Source: Oculatella sp. LEGE 06141 (GTDB lineage Bacteria; Cyanobacteriota; Cyanobacteriia; Elainellales; Elainellaceae). From it: a DNA stretch of 64,000 nucleotides. The DNA lies in the NCBI RefSeq assembly GCF_015207605.1, contig NZ_JADEWO010000031.1:21163-85162 (forward strand), written 5' to 3'. The notes beneath the pieces are model-generated. The model was not told the DNA's origin. It saw only the letters and a list, made by a program, of their open reading frames with translations, and searched no databases. A program made the position numbers and the translations under genes. This document shows, piece after piece, positions 1-9,249 of this stretch; within the stretch, counting starts at the first letter, position 1, and each line of letters opens with the position of its first letter.

Positions 1-260
1 TACAGCGAGTTGCCCTCAATTCGGCGGTGGGTTCTAGTCAGGCGGCAGCGTTGGGATTACGTTATCGGGTTGTGGTTGAAGCTGAAAATGAGGGAATGCA
101 GGCTCAAGTGCGATCGCTTATTCCAGGTGCCTTCCGTACCTATGCCAATGGACGGCTTGTGATGCAGGCGGGGGCGTATAGCGATCGCGCTAACGCGGAA
201 GATGCGGCTCGGATGCTCAACAACAGCGGGTTACGTGCAATCGTCCAGTCGGTGGAGTGA
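1..260 (+). CDS. SPOR-like C-terminal end of a larger protein (5' partial)
   Basis: The frame is open from base 3 through the left edge, so this is the 3' end of a longer gene and not a 77-residue protein starting at the GTG at 27. The visible 86 residues resemble a SPOR-type peptidoglycan-binding module: YRVVVEA, then VMQAGAYSDRANAEDAARML and a final LRAIVQSVE, the usual alternation of short strands with a residue-counting helix. Similar tails end cyanobacterial DUF1565 (parallel beta-helix) proteins, which is my best guess for the full protein, from memory. The next gene is an L,D-transpeptidase 60 bp downstream on the same strand, which fits a cell-wall setting. The N-terminal domain is outside the window. 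Confidence 0.7.
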   Translation, partial: QRVALNSAVGSSQAAALGLRYRVVVEAENEGMQAQVRSLIPGAFRTYANGRLVMQAGAYSDRANAEDAARMLNNSGLRAIVQSVE

Positions 261-319
261 GTATCATAGAGTTTAAGAAACAATGAATTGTACTGTGGCA
301 ATTCATTGGGCGATGACCT

Positions 320-961
320 GTGAAACCTTACCGACAGCACCGAACCAGCGAAGGAGAGTTCCTAACGCGCAGCTTTATGCTGTTGAGCTTTGTGGCGGCA
401 GCGGTACTGTTGCTTTCAGCGCGGTGGCAACCTTCGTCGTCTGCCCCGGTGGCAACCGATGATTCAAATCTGGCTGCTACCACAGACAGCAGCGTGTCTC
501 AGGGCGTAGCGACACCTTCTCGACCCAAGGCTGGCACCCTGCGTCAGGCTCTTTATCCAGTCATACCGCTGGATGAACCGGTTCTGATTGTAGATTTGAG
601 CGATCGCCAGGTATCCCTATTTCAATCTGGAGCGACACAAAACAGTTACCCAATCGCCGTGGGGCAGGCTGGGTGGGAAACGCCCAGCGGTTCATTCAGT
701 GTGCTTCAAATGCAAGAGTATCCCCACTGGCGACATCCCATTACCAACGAAGTGTTTCCACCGGGAGCGGATAACCCCCTGGGTTCTCGTTGGATTGGAT
801 TTTGGACAGATGGGGAAAATCAGATCGGCTTTCATGGCACAAACCGCGCTGACTTGATCGGTCAGGCGGTTTCGCACGGGTGTATTCGAATGCGAGATGT
901 TGATGTTCAGGCGCTATACGCGCTAGTTTCTGTAGGGACGACGGTGATTGTTCGGCCTTAG
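320..961 (+). CDS. L,D-transpeptidase (YkuD domain), membrane-anchored
   Basis: This 213-residue protein should form 3-3 cross-links in peptidoglycan or attach partners to it, acting in the periplasm. A hydrophobic signal anchor lies at about residues 18-36, then a Ser/Thr/Ala/Pro-rich linker, then the YkuD domain from about residue 85 (VLIVDLSDRQVSLFQ). The catalytic signature is complete: His172 in HGTN, then SHGCIRM with His186 and Cys188. The start is GTG at 320. It lies 60 bp after the SPOR-like partial gene and is probably co-transcribed with it. YkuD family assignment is firm; which cross-link it makes cannot be read from the sequence. Confidence 0.9.
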   Translation: MKPYRQHRTSEGEFLTRSFMLLSFVAAAVLLLSARWQPSSSAPVATDDSNLAATTDSSVSQGVATPSRPKAGTLRQALYPVIPLDEPVLIVDLSDRQVSLFQSGATQNSYPIAVGQAGWETPSGSFSVLQMQEYPHWRHPITNEVFPPGADNPLGSRWIGFWTDGENQIGFHGTNRADLIGQAVSHGCIRMRDVDVQALYALVSVGTTVIVRP

Positions 962-1074
962 TGAAGCAGGAAAGCAACAGGGACGCAGGACAGGAATGAG
1001 GGATTGAGCTGTATCAACAGTGATGGGTTGATGCAGCCTGTTAACGGGTGCCGCTCAGCGTGGAGCGCAATCGC

Positions 1075-1623
1075 TTAGCCTGCTTTAGGATGAGCTTCGA
1101 ATTTGTAAGCATAGGATTGTAGCAATGCACTCACCTGAGTTAGCACTTCGTCGCCAGCGTTTTTACCCAGTGCTTGCCGTTCTGGATAAAATTCAGGGCG
1201 ATCGAGGTTTCGAGCGATCGCTTCATTAACCTGTTGCGCGATCAGAACTTGAAGCTCGTCTTTTGCCCGAGAGCGCTGGTAGTCTGCCCCTTCTTCGGTC
1301 GTCGCGTAAAGCGGTGGTAGACGGTTTAACGCATAGGCTGCAATATCGCCTAAATCAAGCGTACAGTCGCTCGTTGCTTCAATTTCAGCAACGCGGGCGA
1401 TCGCCTCGGTTAACACCAGTTCTTCCATGACGTTGATAAACTGCTTGCGCGGAACGGCAACCACCTCTCCGGTGAGTAAAGCTCCCATCAGCCGATCTAA
1501 CGCCATGTACTCTTCGATGGACAGTTCGGCGGCAGTGTCACAAATCCGCCCAACTTCTGCTTCCATTGCTGGGGTTAGGTAGCCGTCTTGCAATGCATGT
1601 TCAACAATTCTTTCAATGCTCAT
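1075..1623 (-). CDS. ComFB-family protein (candidate cyclic-dinucleotide receptor)
   Basis: The protein has 182 residues from the ATG at 1623. A GTG at 1647 would add eight residues unlike the family, so I prefer the ATG. Two parts are visible: an N-terminal helical module (residues 1-60, with YLTPAMEAEVGRI, EEYMALDRLM and VAVPRKQF) and a C-terminal part with EELVLTEAI, TLDLGDIAAYALNRLPPLYATTEEG and AIARNLDRPEFYP. This matches cyanobacterial 'late competence development ComFB family' proteins. Members have been described as receptors for c-di-GMP or c-di-AMP acting on cell size, motility or competence; that is family knowledge and not tested here. The N-terminal module recurs as a stand-alone protein at 45545-45739. 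Confidence 0.85.
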   Translation of the reverse strand: MSIERIVEHALQDGYLTPAMEAEVGRICDTAAELSIEEYMALDRLMGALLTGEVVAVPRKQFINVMEELVLTEAIARVAEIEATSDCTLDLGDIAAYALNRLPPLYATTEEGADYQRSRAKDELQVLIAQQVNEAIARNLDRPEFYPERQALGKNAGDEVLTQVSALLQSYAYKFEAHPKAG

Positions 1624-1741
1624 ATCGCCATCTGTGCTCCACAGCACGACTAAGGGGCTTCTTTGTAATTCCTACCGCCTTAGTGTGCCCTAGAAATTTA
1701 AAAAGGCTCGATGCCCACAGATGGATTGTTGATATTAGAGT

Positions 1742-2692
1742 TTAGTCAAATCCGTCATAGCGCCAGGGGACTGGATCAACGGCCAGTCCATGCACATACA
1801 AACCCCAATGCAAGTGAGGCCCCGTTGCTGATCCCGTGGCCCCGATCGCTCCTAGCCGCTCACCAGCCTGGACAAACTGCCCTTCCTGGACATCTATGCG
1901 GCTGAGATGCAGAAAAATGCTGGCAACGCCCTGCCCGTGATCCAGGCCAACTGTATTACCGTGCAGCCGAAATCCGTCGCTTTCGCGACCGATGAGCGCA
2001 ACTCGACCAGCCGCAGGGGCGACGACGGGTGCCCCCACTCCGCCGCCATAGTCAACGCCGCGATGATAATAATCCTGGGCGAAGACTCCGTTGTAGTAGC
2101 GACGTACTCCGTACTCAGATGTGACCCCACCAGCGGCAGGTCGCTGAAACGGGCCGTTCCATAGTTTTTCGGGTGTAACCAACCGCTTAAACTCATCCAC
2201 TCGATCAAATTCGTAGTCTGTTCCGCCTGAGCCGCCACCGCTCACGGTAATGCGTTGGGTTGGAAAGGAGCGATCGCGCAACCAGACGGCCAGATTTTGG
2301 CTCTTTCCTGCCCCGTTCACCTGAATCTCTACTCGTCCCGACTGATCGAGGGGCGTTGTGGGCAACAGCGCCCGAAATCGGTTCGCTTCTACGGGAAAGG
2401 CTGGATAGGTGTTCTGGTTGATTGAAACAGTTGGGGGAGCGCTATTGCTTGCTGTAGTCTGGATAGCCACCGAAATGGTGTCGCCCAGTTGGGGTTCATT
2501 CGGCTGTAGCTGTACCTGAATCGCTTGAGCTGGAGTGGTTGATAATGACAGAATGATTCCTATTCCCAGGAACAGGCCAACAGGCACTCGATGAAGCCAT
2601 AGGTAAGCCCCGAGACGAGCAAACAAGCCAGCAAAAATCGGTTGTTTGAGGGTAAAGCGACGAGTCACACGGGAACGGTGGGGTGTAGTCAT
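1742..2692 (-). CDS. M23 family metallopeptidase, membrane-anchored
   Basis: This 316-residue protein is a predicted peptidoglycan hydrolase (LytM/NlpD type) acting outside the inner membrane. A signal anchor occupies about residues 30-58, a beta-rich domain covers about 60-145, and the M23 barrel follows. Zinc ligands are visible in HRGVDYGG (His and Asp) and in HLHW (residues 293-296), so it looks catalytically competent and not a degenerate activator. The start is the ATG at 2692. It is transcribed away from the antiporter gene, and the shared 260-bp upstream region has strong dyad structure (see 2753-2802). The nearby L,D-transpeptidase and SPOR-like gene also act on the wall. Confidence 0.9.
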   Translation of the reverse strand: MTTPHRSRVTRRFTLKQPIFAGLFARLGAYLWLHRVPVGLFLGIGIILSLSTTPAQAIQVQLQPNEPQLGDTISVAIQTTASNSAPPTVSINQNTYPAFPVEANRFRALLPTTPLDQSGRVEIQVNGAGKSQNLAVWLRDRSFPTQRITVSGGGSGGTDYEFDRVDEFKRLVTPEKLWNGPFQRPAAGGVTSEYGVRRYYNGVFAQDYYHRGVDYGGGVGAPVVAPAAGRVALIGRESDGFRLHGNTVGLDHGQGVASIFLHLSRIDVQEGQFVQAGERLGAIGATGSATGPHLHWGLYVHGLAVDPVPWRYDGFD

Positions 2693-2752
2693 GGCAGACC
2701 GAATTGAGCGCTATTGACCAGATAGACTAACATCCTCAGACTGGGAGTTCCA

Positions 2753-2802
2753 CCCCTGGTTGGGGATTAACCTTCCGACGCGCTAATTCTTTAGCGGCGG
2801 AA
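2753..2802. promoter_or_regulatory. Structured element in divergent intergenic region
   Basis: The 260-bp gap between the M23 peptidase and the antiporter holds adjacent inverted repeats. CCCC (2753-2756) pairs with GGGG (2762-2765) across five bases. TTCCG (2773-2777) pairs with CGGAA (2798-2802), enclosing CGCTAA (2781-2786) paired with TTAGCG (2791-2796) across the loop TTCT. GGTT (2758-2761) can alternatively pair with AACC (2769-2772). No T tract follows on either strand, so a terminator is unlikely; a structured leader RNA or a regulator site is more plausible. It does not match the c-di-AMP (ydaO) riboswitch consensus as I remember it. Confidence 0.45.
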
Positions 2803-2952
2803 ATGCTGACTCGGCAAGTTGTTTGCAATCTCCTGAAATCCTCCCTTCCCACCGGAAAACTCGGTATCCTGGAAATGATGGGACTTCACGCTTTTCCCAC
2901 GGGCGCAGACTACATAACGGCGACTCAACAGCAGAACTAACAGCGAGAATTT

Positions 2953-5283
2953 GTGCAGGAAGACTTCAGACTGATTGTTGATCTGGTTGTAGTGTTGGCG
3001 GCAGCAACCGCAGGTGGACTAACGGCATCTTTGTTGCGTCAGCCTGTGCTGCTAGGTTACTTGGTGGGTGGGGCGATCGTTGGCCCTGCTGGTTTGGGGC
3101 TGGTTAAGGAACTGATTCAGGTAGAAACGCTGGCTCAATTTGGAGCAGCGTTTTTGCTATTTGCCCTGGGGGTGGAATTCTCCCTGGCTGAACTGAAGAA
3201 AGTTCAGGCGATTAGTTTGGGTGGGGGTGGGCTGCAAATTCTTACCACCATTCTGGTGACAACCCTGTTGTCGGTGGGGGTTGGCTGGGTGACATCGCCA
3301 ACGCAGGGAGTCTTTCTCGGCGCAATTTTGTCATTGTCTTCTACAGCCGTTGTGCTGAAGTGCTTGATGGAGCGCAACGAAACGGAGACTCCTCACGGAC
3401 GCGTGATGTTGGGCATTCTGGTGGTTCAAGACCTGGCGCTGGGTCTGATGCTAGCCGTGTTGCCTGCTCTCGATCGCCCTTCCGATCAAATCGGGATTGC
3501 GGTTGGCGTGGCGCTGCTAAAAACGGCTCTGTTGGCTGGTGGGGCGATAGTGGCTGGGATCTGGATCATTCCACGATTGTTGCGCTTTTTGGCACGCACC
3601 GAGAGCCGTGAGCTTTTTTTGCTGGGTGTTGTTGCCCTCTGTCTGGGCATTGCACTCCTGACGGAATATATGGGTCTGTCGATTGAGATGGGAGCGTTTA
3701 TCGCGGGTTTGATGATTTCGGAGGTGGAGTACGCTGATCAAACCCTGGCCTATGTAGAACCGATCCGCGATATTTTCGCCACGTTGTTTTTTGCCGCGAT
3801 CGGTATGCTAATTGACCCCGGCTTCATCTGGAATAACCTGCAACTTATTCTAGAGCTGGTGGCATTAGTCATTGTCAGCAAGTTTTTAATTATTACTCCC
3901 CTGGTGCGCTTGTTCCGCTACCCGCTCAAAACCGCGTTGATTGCAGGGTTGGGGCTGGCGCAAATTGGAGAGTTCTCATTTGTTTTAGCCAGTAAAGGGC
4001 AAACACTGGGGTTGGTTTCCCGCCGAGTCTATTTGCTGATTTTGGGTACAACCGCCGTGACGCTGGTGATTACGCCCTTTATTATGCGGCTGGTGCCTCA
4101 ACTGTTTGTGTGGGCGGAGATGGTGCCCTGGTTTAAGCGCTATCTCGATGTGATGGATATGCCGCTGGAAATGACCGAGAACTTGCCACAGCAGAATCAT
4201 ATTCTAGTGTGTGGTTATGGTCGGGTGGGACGCAATATCGTGCAACTGTTGCAGGCTCACAACTATCCGGTGGTGGTGATTGACCAATCTGAGCAGGCGA
4301 TCCAGCAACTGCGAGAGGCTAACATTCCCTATGTCTATGGCAATGCGGCGAGTCTGCATGTGATGGACACAGCAGGGGCTGAGCAAGCACGGGGCATGGC
4401 GATCGCCCTCCCTGACCCAATGAGTACCCGCTTGTGCTTGAAGCGAGCCTTGGAGTTGGCTCCTGAATTGGATGTAGTGGTGCGAGCCACTCAGGATAAA
4501 GATATTGAACTGCTGTATCAGCTTGGAGCCAGAGAGGTGGTGCAGCCCGAGTTTGAAGCCAGTTTGGAACTAACCTCTCACCTGCTTACAGGCATCGGTG
4601 TTCCCTTACCGATCATTCAGCGAGAGGTACAGCAAGTTCGCAACAGTCATTATCTGGCGTTGATGCCCGAACGCTCTTCCGAAGAGATTTCACGAGCGTT
4701 AAAGGTGGCAGCGCAAGACATGAACAGTAAGTGGTATACCCTCCCCGACGGCTCGCCGTTGGCCGGGATGACGCTGGAAGAAACTGATCTGCGTCGGCTG
4801 ACGGGCGTTAGTTTGGTCGCAATTCGTCGCCTGACGGGTGAGGAAATTGACTATCCCGATCCCTGGATGATGCTAAGTGAAGGCGATCGCCTGTTGGTAG
4901 TAGGTGAACCAGACGAAATGGCAGCCTTTACAGAACTGGCACGGGGCGAGGCAGCCGTTCCCGTAGAGAACGCCTCCTGCCAATGGCTGTTAGTGCCAGA
5001 CGATAGCCCGGTTGTGGGTAAAACACTGGCCGAGCTACACATTCGTCGCCAGTTTGGGGTGCTGATTCAAGCCATCCGGCGAGAAGGTAAGTTTATTCGG
5101 TTTCCTGATGGTAAAAGCGATCTGCAAGCAGGCGATCGCCTGTTGCTTTGCGGTAACTTCCATGCCCTCAACCAGGCCCGTTATGCCATTGCTCCCGCTG
5201 CCGAATTGCAGGCTCTCCAACTTCCCCTGGCGAGTGCCACAATGGGCGATGCCCAACGGCAGCTAGATATGCAGGATGGGTAG
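2953..5283 (+). CDS. CPA2 family cation:proton antiporter with TrkA-N and two TrkA-C domains
   Basis: This 776-residue inner-membrane protein (KefB/NapA-like) should exchange K+ or Na+ for protons. Residues 1-385 contain about 12-13 hydrophobic segments and conserved features such as LFALGVEFSL, LSLSSTAVVLK and GEFSFVLAS. A Rossmann TrkA-N domain follows at about 415-535 with the dinucleotide-binding motif GYGRVG. Two RCK-C/TrkA-C repeats come next at about 575-660 and 660-750, each with the GDRLL(V/L) turn. The start is GTG at 2953. The cytoplasmic domains imply gating by nucleotides or other ligands; TrkA-C domains are known c-di-AMP sites in some bacteria, and that link here is inference. 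Ion selectivity is undetermined. Confidence 0.92.
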   Translation: MQEDFRLIVDLVVVLAAATAGGLTASLLRQPVLLGYLVGGAIVGPAGLGLVKELIQVETLAQFGAAFLLFALGVEFSLAELKKVQAISLGGGGLQILTTILVTTLLSVGVGWVTSPTQGVFLGAILSLSSTAVVLKCLMERNETETPHGRVMLGILVVQDLALGLMLAVLPALDRPSDQIGIAVGVALLKTALLAGGAIVAGIWIIPRLLRFLARTESRELFLLGVVALCLGIALLTEYMGLSIEMGAFIAGLMISEVEYADQTLAYVEPIRDIFATLFFAAIGMLIDPGFIWNNLQLILELVALVIVSKFLIITPLVRLFRYPLKTALIAGLGLAQIGEFSFVLASKGQTLGLVSRRVYLLILGTTAVTLVITPFIMRLVPQLFVWAEMVPWFKRYLDVMDMPLEMTENLPQQNHILVCGYGRVGRNIVQLLQAHNYPVVVIDQSEQAIQQLREANIPYVYGNAASLHVMDTAGAEQARGMAIALPDPMSTRLCLKRALELAPELDVVVRATQDKDIELLYQLGAREVVQPEFEASLELTSHLLTGIGVPLPIIQREVQQVRNSHYLALMPERSSEEISRALKVAAQDMNSKWYTLPDGSPLAGMTLEETDLRRLTGVSLVAIRRLTGEEIDYPDPWMMLSEGDRLLVVGEPDEMAAFTELARGEAAVPVENASCQWLLVPDDSPVVGKTLAELHIRRQFGVLIQAIRREGKFIRFPDGKSDLQAGDRLLLCGNFHALNQARYAIAPAAELQALQLPLASATMGDAQRQLDMQDG

Positions 5284-5412
5284 CATCTCAGGTCTAGGCT
5301 CAAACTGATGTGTGCAGCGATCGCCCCGATCTAAGAAAAAGTGGCGATCGTCGCTCTTCTGAACTTGAAAGGGTACTGTGCCATATCTGGAGCGGTTGTT
5401 GCCGAAGGTGTC

Positions 5413-5631
5413 TCAAGGCTTCGGTTTCAGATAGACGATCGCCTGCCGCCACACGATGGTTGGCTGGTCGTAGTGATCATGCAGACAAATGCAGTTTTGA
5501 TCTTGCCAGCGCATTTTGCCCGTTAGCAGGTCATTTGTAATAAGCTTCAGTTCCACCTCGGTTTCGTCTCGAATTAGGGTTTGAATTTGCCGAATACTGG
5601 GGAGTCCGGTTTCTAGTTCACTGCTGGTCAT
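5413..5631 (-). CDS. hfq: Cyanobacterial Hfq (Sm-like RNA-associated protein)
   Basis: The protein has 72 residues from the ATG at 5631, which is preceded by AGGA at good spacing; the ATG at 5658 would add nine unconserved residues. The core matches cyanobacterial Hfq: LETGLPSIRQIQTLI, a VELKLIT strand, TGKMRWQD (Sm1) and TIVWRQAIVYLKP (Sm2). It lacks the YKHA of the enterobacterial protein, as is usual in cyanobacteria, where Hfq binds RNA weakly and is linked to type IV pilus function and motility. It is divergent from dapF, an arrangement known in other cyanobacteria, and this supports the identification. Confidence 0.88.
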   Translation of the reverse strand: MTSSELETGLPSIRQIQTLIRDETEVELKLITNDLLTGKMRWQDQNCICLHDHYDQPTIVWRQAIVYLKPKP

Positions 5632-5863
5632 CTTGTTTGTTCCTGGTAGTTGAACCATCCTCAGCTTAAAGCGTCATCCGCAACGATTGGCGATCGATTT
5701 TGCAGTAGGCGAACACAGCCACTTTTGGCCATCTAAACCTCCGGCCATGCTGAGAATAGCGATAGGGTGGTGCTAACGTTAGCAAGCCCAAGTACCGTGT
5801 CTCAATCTACAATCGTGAGAAGTAGCTCAAATTGGTTTGTTCTGCGGACGTGTGGAGAGATTG

Positions 5864-6724
5864 ATGGGAATAGCGTTTACAAAGTATCACGGCCTGGGAA
5901 ATGACTTCATTTTGATTGACAATCGGCATCAGTCTGAGCCGCTGCTTACGCCTGAACAAGCTGTTCACTGGTGCGATCGCCATTTTGGTATTGGTGCAGA
6001 TGGTGTTATTTTTGCCCTGCCCGGACAGGCTGAAACAAATTACACCATGCGTATCTTCAATTCAGATGGATCTGAGCCTGAAATGTGTGGCAATGGCATT
6101 CGGTGTTTGGCACGATTTATTGCTGATCTGGAACAGCAGGATGGCACCCTGCCTGCCGACACGGCTGGAATGGCTTACACGATCCAAACCCTGGCAGGTG
6201 TCATGGTTCCCAAACTGGAGGTGGATGGCCGAGTGACCGTTGATATGGGGCTACCGCACTTGATGGCAGCTGAAATTCCCACAACATTAACCGCTGCCGA
6301 GCAAAAAGCAGTCGATCTCCCCCTGGATGTGGCGGGTCAAACGTGGCAGGTCACCTGTGTCAGCATGGGAAATCCCCACTGCATTACCTTTGTGGATGAT
6401 GTTAGTGCTATTCCATTAGAGGTGATTGGGCCACAGTTTGAACACCATTCTGCCTTTCCGCAGCGCACTAACACCGAGTTTATTCAGGTAATTCGCCGAG
6501 ATTATTTGAAAATGCGTGTTTGGGAACGAGGCGCAGGTATTACCCTGGCTTGTGGAACAGGAGCCTGTGCTGCACTGGTGGCAGGGGTTCTAACTGGAAA
6601 ATGCGATCGCCGCGCTACGGTAGAGCTACCGGGAGGCTGCCTCGAAATTGAATGGGCAGAAGCAAACCAACACCTTTATATGACTGGCCCTGCCGCATCG
6701 GTGTTTTCGGGCGTGGCAGGTTGA
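5864..6724 (+). CDS. dapF: Diaminopimelate epimerase
   Basis: DapF converts LL- to meso-diaminopimelate, for lysine and for peptidoglycan stems. The protein has 286 residues from the ATG at 5864, which is preceded by GGAGAG five bases upstream and begins [15 protein letters not shown] as in the family; the upstream GTG at 5837 is rejected. Both catalytic cysteines are present, in MCGNGIRC and in ACGTGACA, and the substrate site NTEF is seen. It is cytoplasmic. It is divergent from hfq across about 230 bp and transcribed alone. Confidence 0.95.
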   Translation: MGIAFTKYHGLGNDFILIDNRHQSEPLLTPEQAVHWCDRHFGIGADGVIFALPGQAETNYTMRIFNSDGSEPEMCGNGIRCLARFIADLEQQDGTLPADTAGMAYTIQTLAGVMVPKLEVDGRVTVDMGLPHLMAAEIPTTLTAAEQKAVDLPLDVAGQTWQVTCVSMGNPHCITFVDDVSAIPLEVIGPQFEHHSAFPQRTNTEFIQVIRRDYLKMRVWERGAGITLACGTGACAALVAGVLTGKCDRRATVELPGGCLEIEWAEANQHLYMTGPAASVFSGVAG

Positions 6725-6946
6725 TCGCCGTTCCCTTGCTGGCTCTTCCAATCATGGATCTGCCAGGATTCTTCTCCAGGATCATCTCACCAAAGAGAAG
6801 TCCGTTGATGGGTCAAGATGGTTTAAAAACACAGCCGTTTTGCCAGTAAGACGGGTTCTGCCAACGGTAAATCCTGCTTCAGAGCCAAGCATGAGCAGGG
6901 CAAGCAACGTTATAATTTTTGCGAACGCACACGTAACCCTTCTGTT

Positions 6947-7273
6947 ATGAGCAATCCCTTAGTCCATGCTTTCTTTGTCGGTCGAGCCGTTGCAGAAGCC
7001 TGCGGTGAACAGCTAGAAATTGCGCTTACCAACGCTTTAAGCGAACTTGGCAAGTTCGATGCTGAGCAGCGGGAACGCCTGCGGCAATTTACTGAACAGG
7101 TGCTTGAGCGTGCCCAACGTGAAGAAGAACTATCCATGCAGGGGCGATCGACCTCGGCGATTGTAAAACGCGGTTCTCAACCCGAAGATTTGCAAGCTAC
7201 GATCGACGAACTACGCGCTGAAACGGCTCAACTACGGGCAGAGCTACAGCATTATCGCAGCAGCTCTGTATAA
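6947..7273 (+). CDS. Small conserved cyanobacterial protein (DUF6825-like)
   Basis: The product has 108 residues starting MSNPLVHAFFVGRAVAEA, then a predicted long helix (LTNALSELGKFDAEQRERLRQF), a linker, and a C-terminal heptad-rich coiled coil from about residue 82. The N-terminal part matches a conserved cyanobacterial and plastid family that I recall as DUF6825; the name is from memory and the function unknown. There is no signal peptide and no clear membrane segment. A perfect TATAAT at 6911-6916 lies 31 bp upstream, although no good -35 is seen. The ABC1-family gene begins 81 bp downstream on the same strand. Confidence 0.75.
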   Translation: MSNPLVHAFFVGRAVAEACGEQLEIALTNALSELGKFDAEQRERLRQFTEQVLERAQREEELSMQGRSTSAIVKRGSQPEDLQATIDELRAETAQLRAELQHYRSSSV

Positions 7274-7354
7274 CCTCGTAAAACTTAACCCGTTTGCTGA
7301 GTTCACTATTCGCTTAATCTATTGTTGGTTCTCCAAAATTCCCTAGTGTTTTGA

Positions 7355-9217
7355 GTGGCTGTTCTTCCTGATGACTTCATTCCGTCTGAGCCAGACGCAG
7401 AACTGCTGATGTCTGAGCGTCAGCCCCAATCTATGCACGATCCCCAAGGTCTACCAAACGGCGGTGCCCCGATCGCTCACTCTGTGCTATCTGAGAACTC
7501 GTCTGCGCAACATCGCCAAAAACCTTACGTTGGCAAAGCTTATCGTTGGAATCGTGAAAACTACTCACGCCATCGCCGCTTTTTAGATATTTGGGCATTT
7601 GTACTTAAGCTATTGGCTGCACAGTGGGCTTACACCAAGCCCTGGACGTACAGAGGCGGCATCTCTGATGAAGCAAAAGCGACTCGGCGACGGAAGCTGG
7701 CTGTCTGGATTCGGGAAACCTTGCTCGATTTAGGCCCCACCTTCATCAAAGTCGGACAACTGTTCTCGACCCGTGCTGATTTGTTTCCGGTCGAATACGT
7801 TGAAGAATTGTCGAAGCTGCAAGACAAAGTTCCAGCCTTTAGCTACGAGCAGGTCGAGCAAATTGTTCAGAAAGACTTAGGCAAAACGGTTCCGCAGCTT
7901 TATCGCAGTTTTGACCCCATTCCGCTGGCGGCGGCTAGCTTGGGGCAGGTGCATCGCGCCCAGCTTCATTCGGGTGAGGAAGTGGTGGTTAAGGTGCAAC
8001 GTCCCGGCTTGAAGAAGCTGTTCACCATTGACCTGGAAATTCTCAAAGGAATTGCTCGCTACTTTCAAAATCATCGAGATTGGGGACGTGGCCGCGACTG
8101 GATGGGAATTTACGGCGAGTGTTGCCGCATCCTGTGGGAAGAAATTGAGTATTTAAGCGAAGGTCGGAACGCTGATACGTTCCGCCGCAACTTTCGAGGT
8201 GAAGATTGGGTTAAAGTGCCACGGGTGTACTGGCGTTACTCGTCGCCTCGGGCGTTGACGTTGGAATATCTGCCCGGCATTAAGATCAGCCATTACGAAG
8301 CGTTAGAAGCGGCAGGGCTAGACCGAAAGACGCTGGCTCAGTTAGGGGCAAAAGCGTATCTTCAGCAGTTGTTGAATGATGGCTTTTTCCACGCCGATCC
8401 TCATCCTGGTAATATTGCGGTTAGCCCTGAAGGGGCACTGATTTTTTACGACTTTGGCATGATGGGGCGGGTACAACCTGTGACCCGTGAACGGTTGTTG
8501 GATACCTTTTTTGGCATTGCTCAAAAGGATGCCGATCGCGTGGTAACGTCCCTGATTGAACTGGGAGCACTGGCACCTGCTGAAGATCTAGGGCCAGTGC
8601 GACGATCGGTTCAGTTCATGCTCGATCACTTTATGGATCAGCCGTTTGAAAACCAGTCGGTTGCTGCGATCAGTGATGATTTGTATGAAATTGCTTACGA
8701 TCAGCCCTTTCGGTTTCCGGCAACGTTTACCTTTGTAATGCGGGCGTTTTCAACCTTAGAAGGGGTTGGTAAAGGCTTGGATCCTGACTTCAACTTTATG
8801 GAGGTTGCAAGACCCTTTGCAATGCAAATTATGACCAACGGTAATGGAACGGGTTCCGATCCAAACGGGTTGTCCAACGGTATCCTTGGCGAACTTAGCC
8901 GTCAGGCGGCTCAGGTTAGCAGTACGGCACTGGGGCTACCCCGCCGAATTGAAGATACGCTAGAGCAACTGGAGCGGGGCGACATTCGCGTTCGGGTTCG
9001 ATCGACCGAAACAGACCGGGTTTTGCGGCGCTTAAGTAACGTTAATATGGGGACTAACTACACGTTGCTGGTTGGTGTCTTTACCCTATCGGCCACCATC
9101 TTACTCGTAAATCAGTTTATCTGGTTGGCGGCAGTGGCGGCAGTGGCGGCGGCGATCGCGGCGGTTGCCCTAGTTCGAGTTCTTTTCAACCTTGACAAAT
9201 ACGAGCGCAAGTTTTGA
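7355..9217 (+). CDS. ABC1 (AarF/UbiB) family atypical kinase, membrane-associated
   Basis: This 620-residue ABC1K protein is of the cyanobacterial/plastid type, generally tied to prenylquinone or lipid metabolism in thylakoids. The KxGQ-type motif is [11 protein letters not shown]. The Ala-rich loop is [11 protein letters not shown], followed by the lysine strand VVVKVQRPG, the loop [10 protein letters not shown] and the metal-binding YDFGMMG. Two hydrophobic stretches at about residues 565-607 can anchor it in the membrane. The GTG at 7355 is the longest start; the first ~65 residues are low-complexity and a downstream start is possible. Its 3' end abuts the PP2C gene. The family has ATPase and possibly kinase activity; the substrate is unknown. 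Confidence 0.9.
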   Translation: MAVLPDDFIPSEPDAELLMSERQPQSMHDPQGLPNGGAPIAHSVLSENSSAQHRQKPYVGKAYRWNRENYSRHRRFLDIWAFVLKLLAAQWAYTKPWTYRGGISDEAKATRRRKLAVWIRETLLDLGPTFIKVGQLFSTRADLFPVEYVEELSKLQDKVPAFSYEQVEQIVQKDLGKTVPQLYRSFDPIPLAAASLGQVHRAQLHSGEEVVVKVQRPGLKKLFTIDLEILKGIARYFQNHRDWGRGRDWMGIYGECCRILWEEIEYLSEGRNADTFRRNFRGEDWVKVPRVYWRYSSPRALTLEYLPGIKISHYEALEAAGLDRKTLAQLGAKAYLQQLLNDGFFHADPHPGNIAVSPEGALIFYDFGMMGRVQPVTRERLLDTFFGIAQKDADRVVTSLIELGALAPAEDLGPVRRSVQFMLDHFMDQPFENQSVAAISDDLYEIAYDQPFRFPATFTFVMRAFSTLEGVGKGLDPDFNFMEVARPFAMQIMTNGNGTGSDPNGLSNGILGELSRQAAQVSSTALGLPRRIEDTLEQLERGDIRVRVRSTETDRVLRRLSNVNMGTNYTLLVGVFTLSATILLVNQFIWLAAVAAVAAAIAAVALVRVLFNLDKYERKF

Positions 9218-9249
9218 CGTCATCTAGCTCCGAGGCCAGTAGCCGCTTT

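Noticed and set aside
2693..2952. ydaO (c-di-AMP) riboswitch
   Set aside because: Target genes are suggestive, but the CAGCUAAC-type core and the order of conserved blocks could not be found on either strand; kept only as a generic structured element.
3388..3398. ACTCCTCAC, resembling the Yfr1 small-RNA core
   Set aside because: It lies inside the antiporter coding sequence and lacks the flanking stem-loops and full core.
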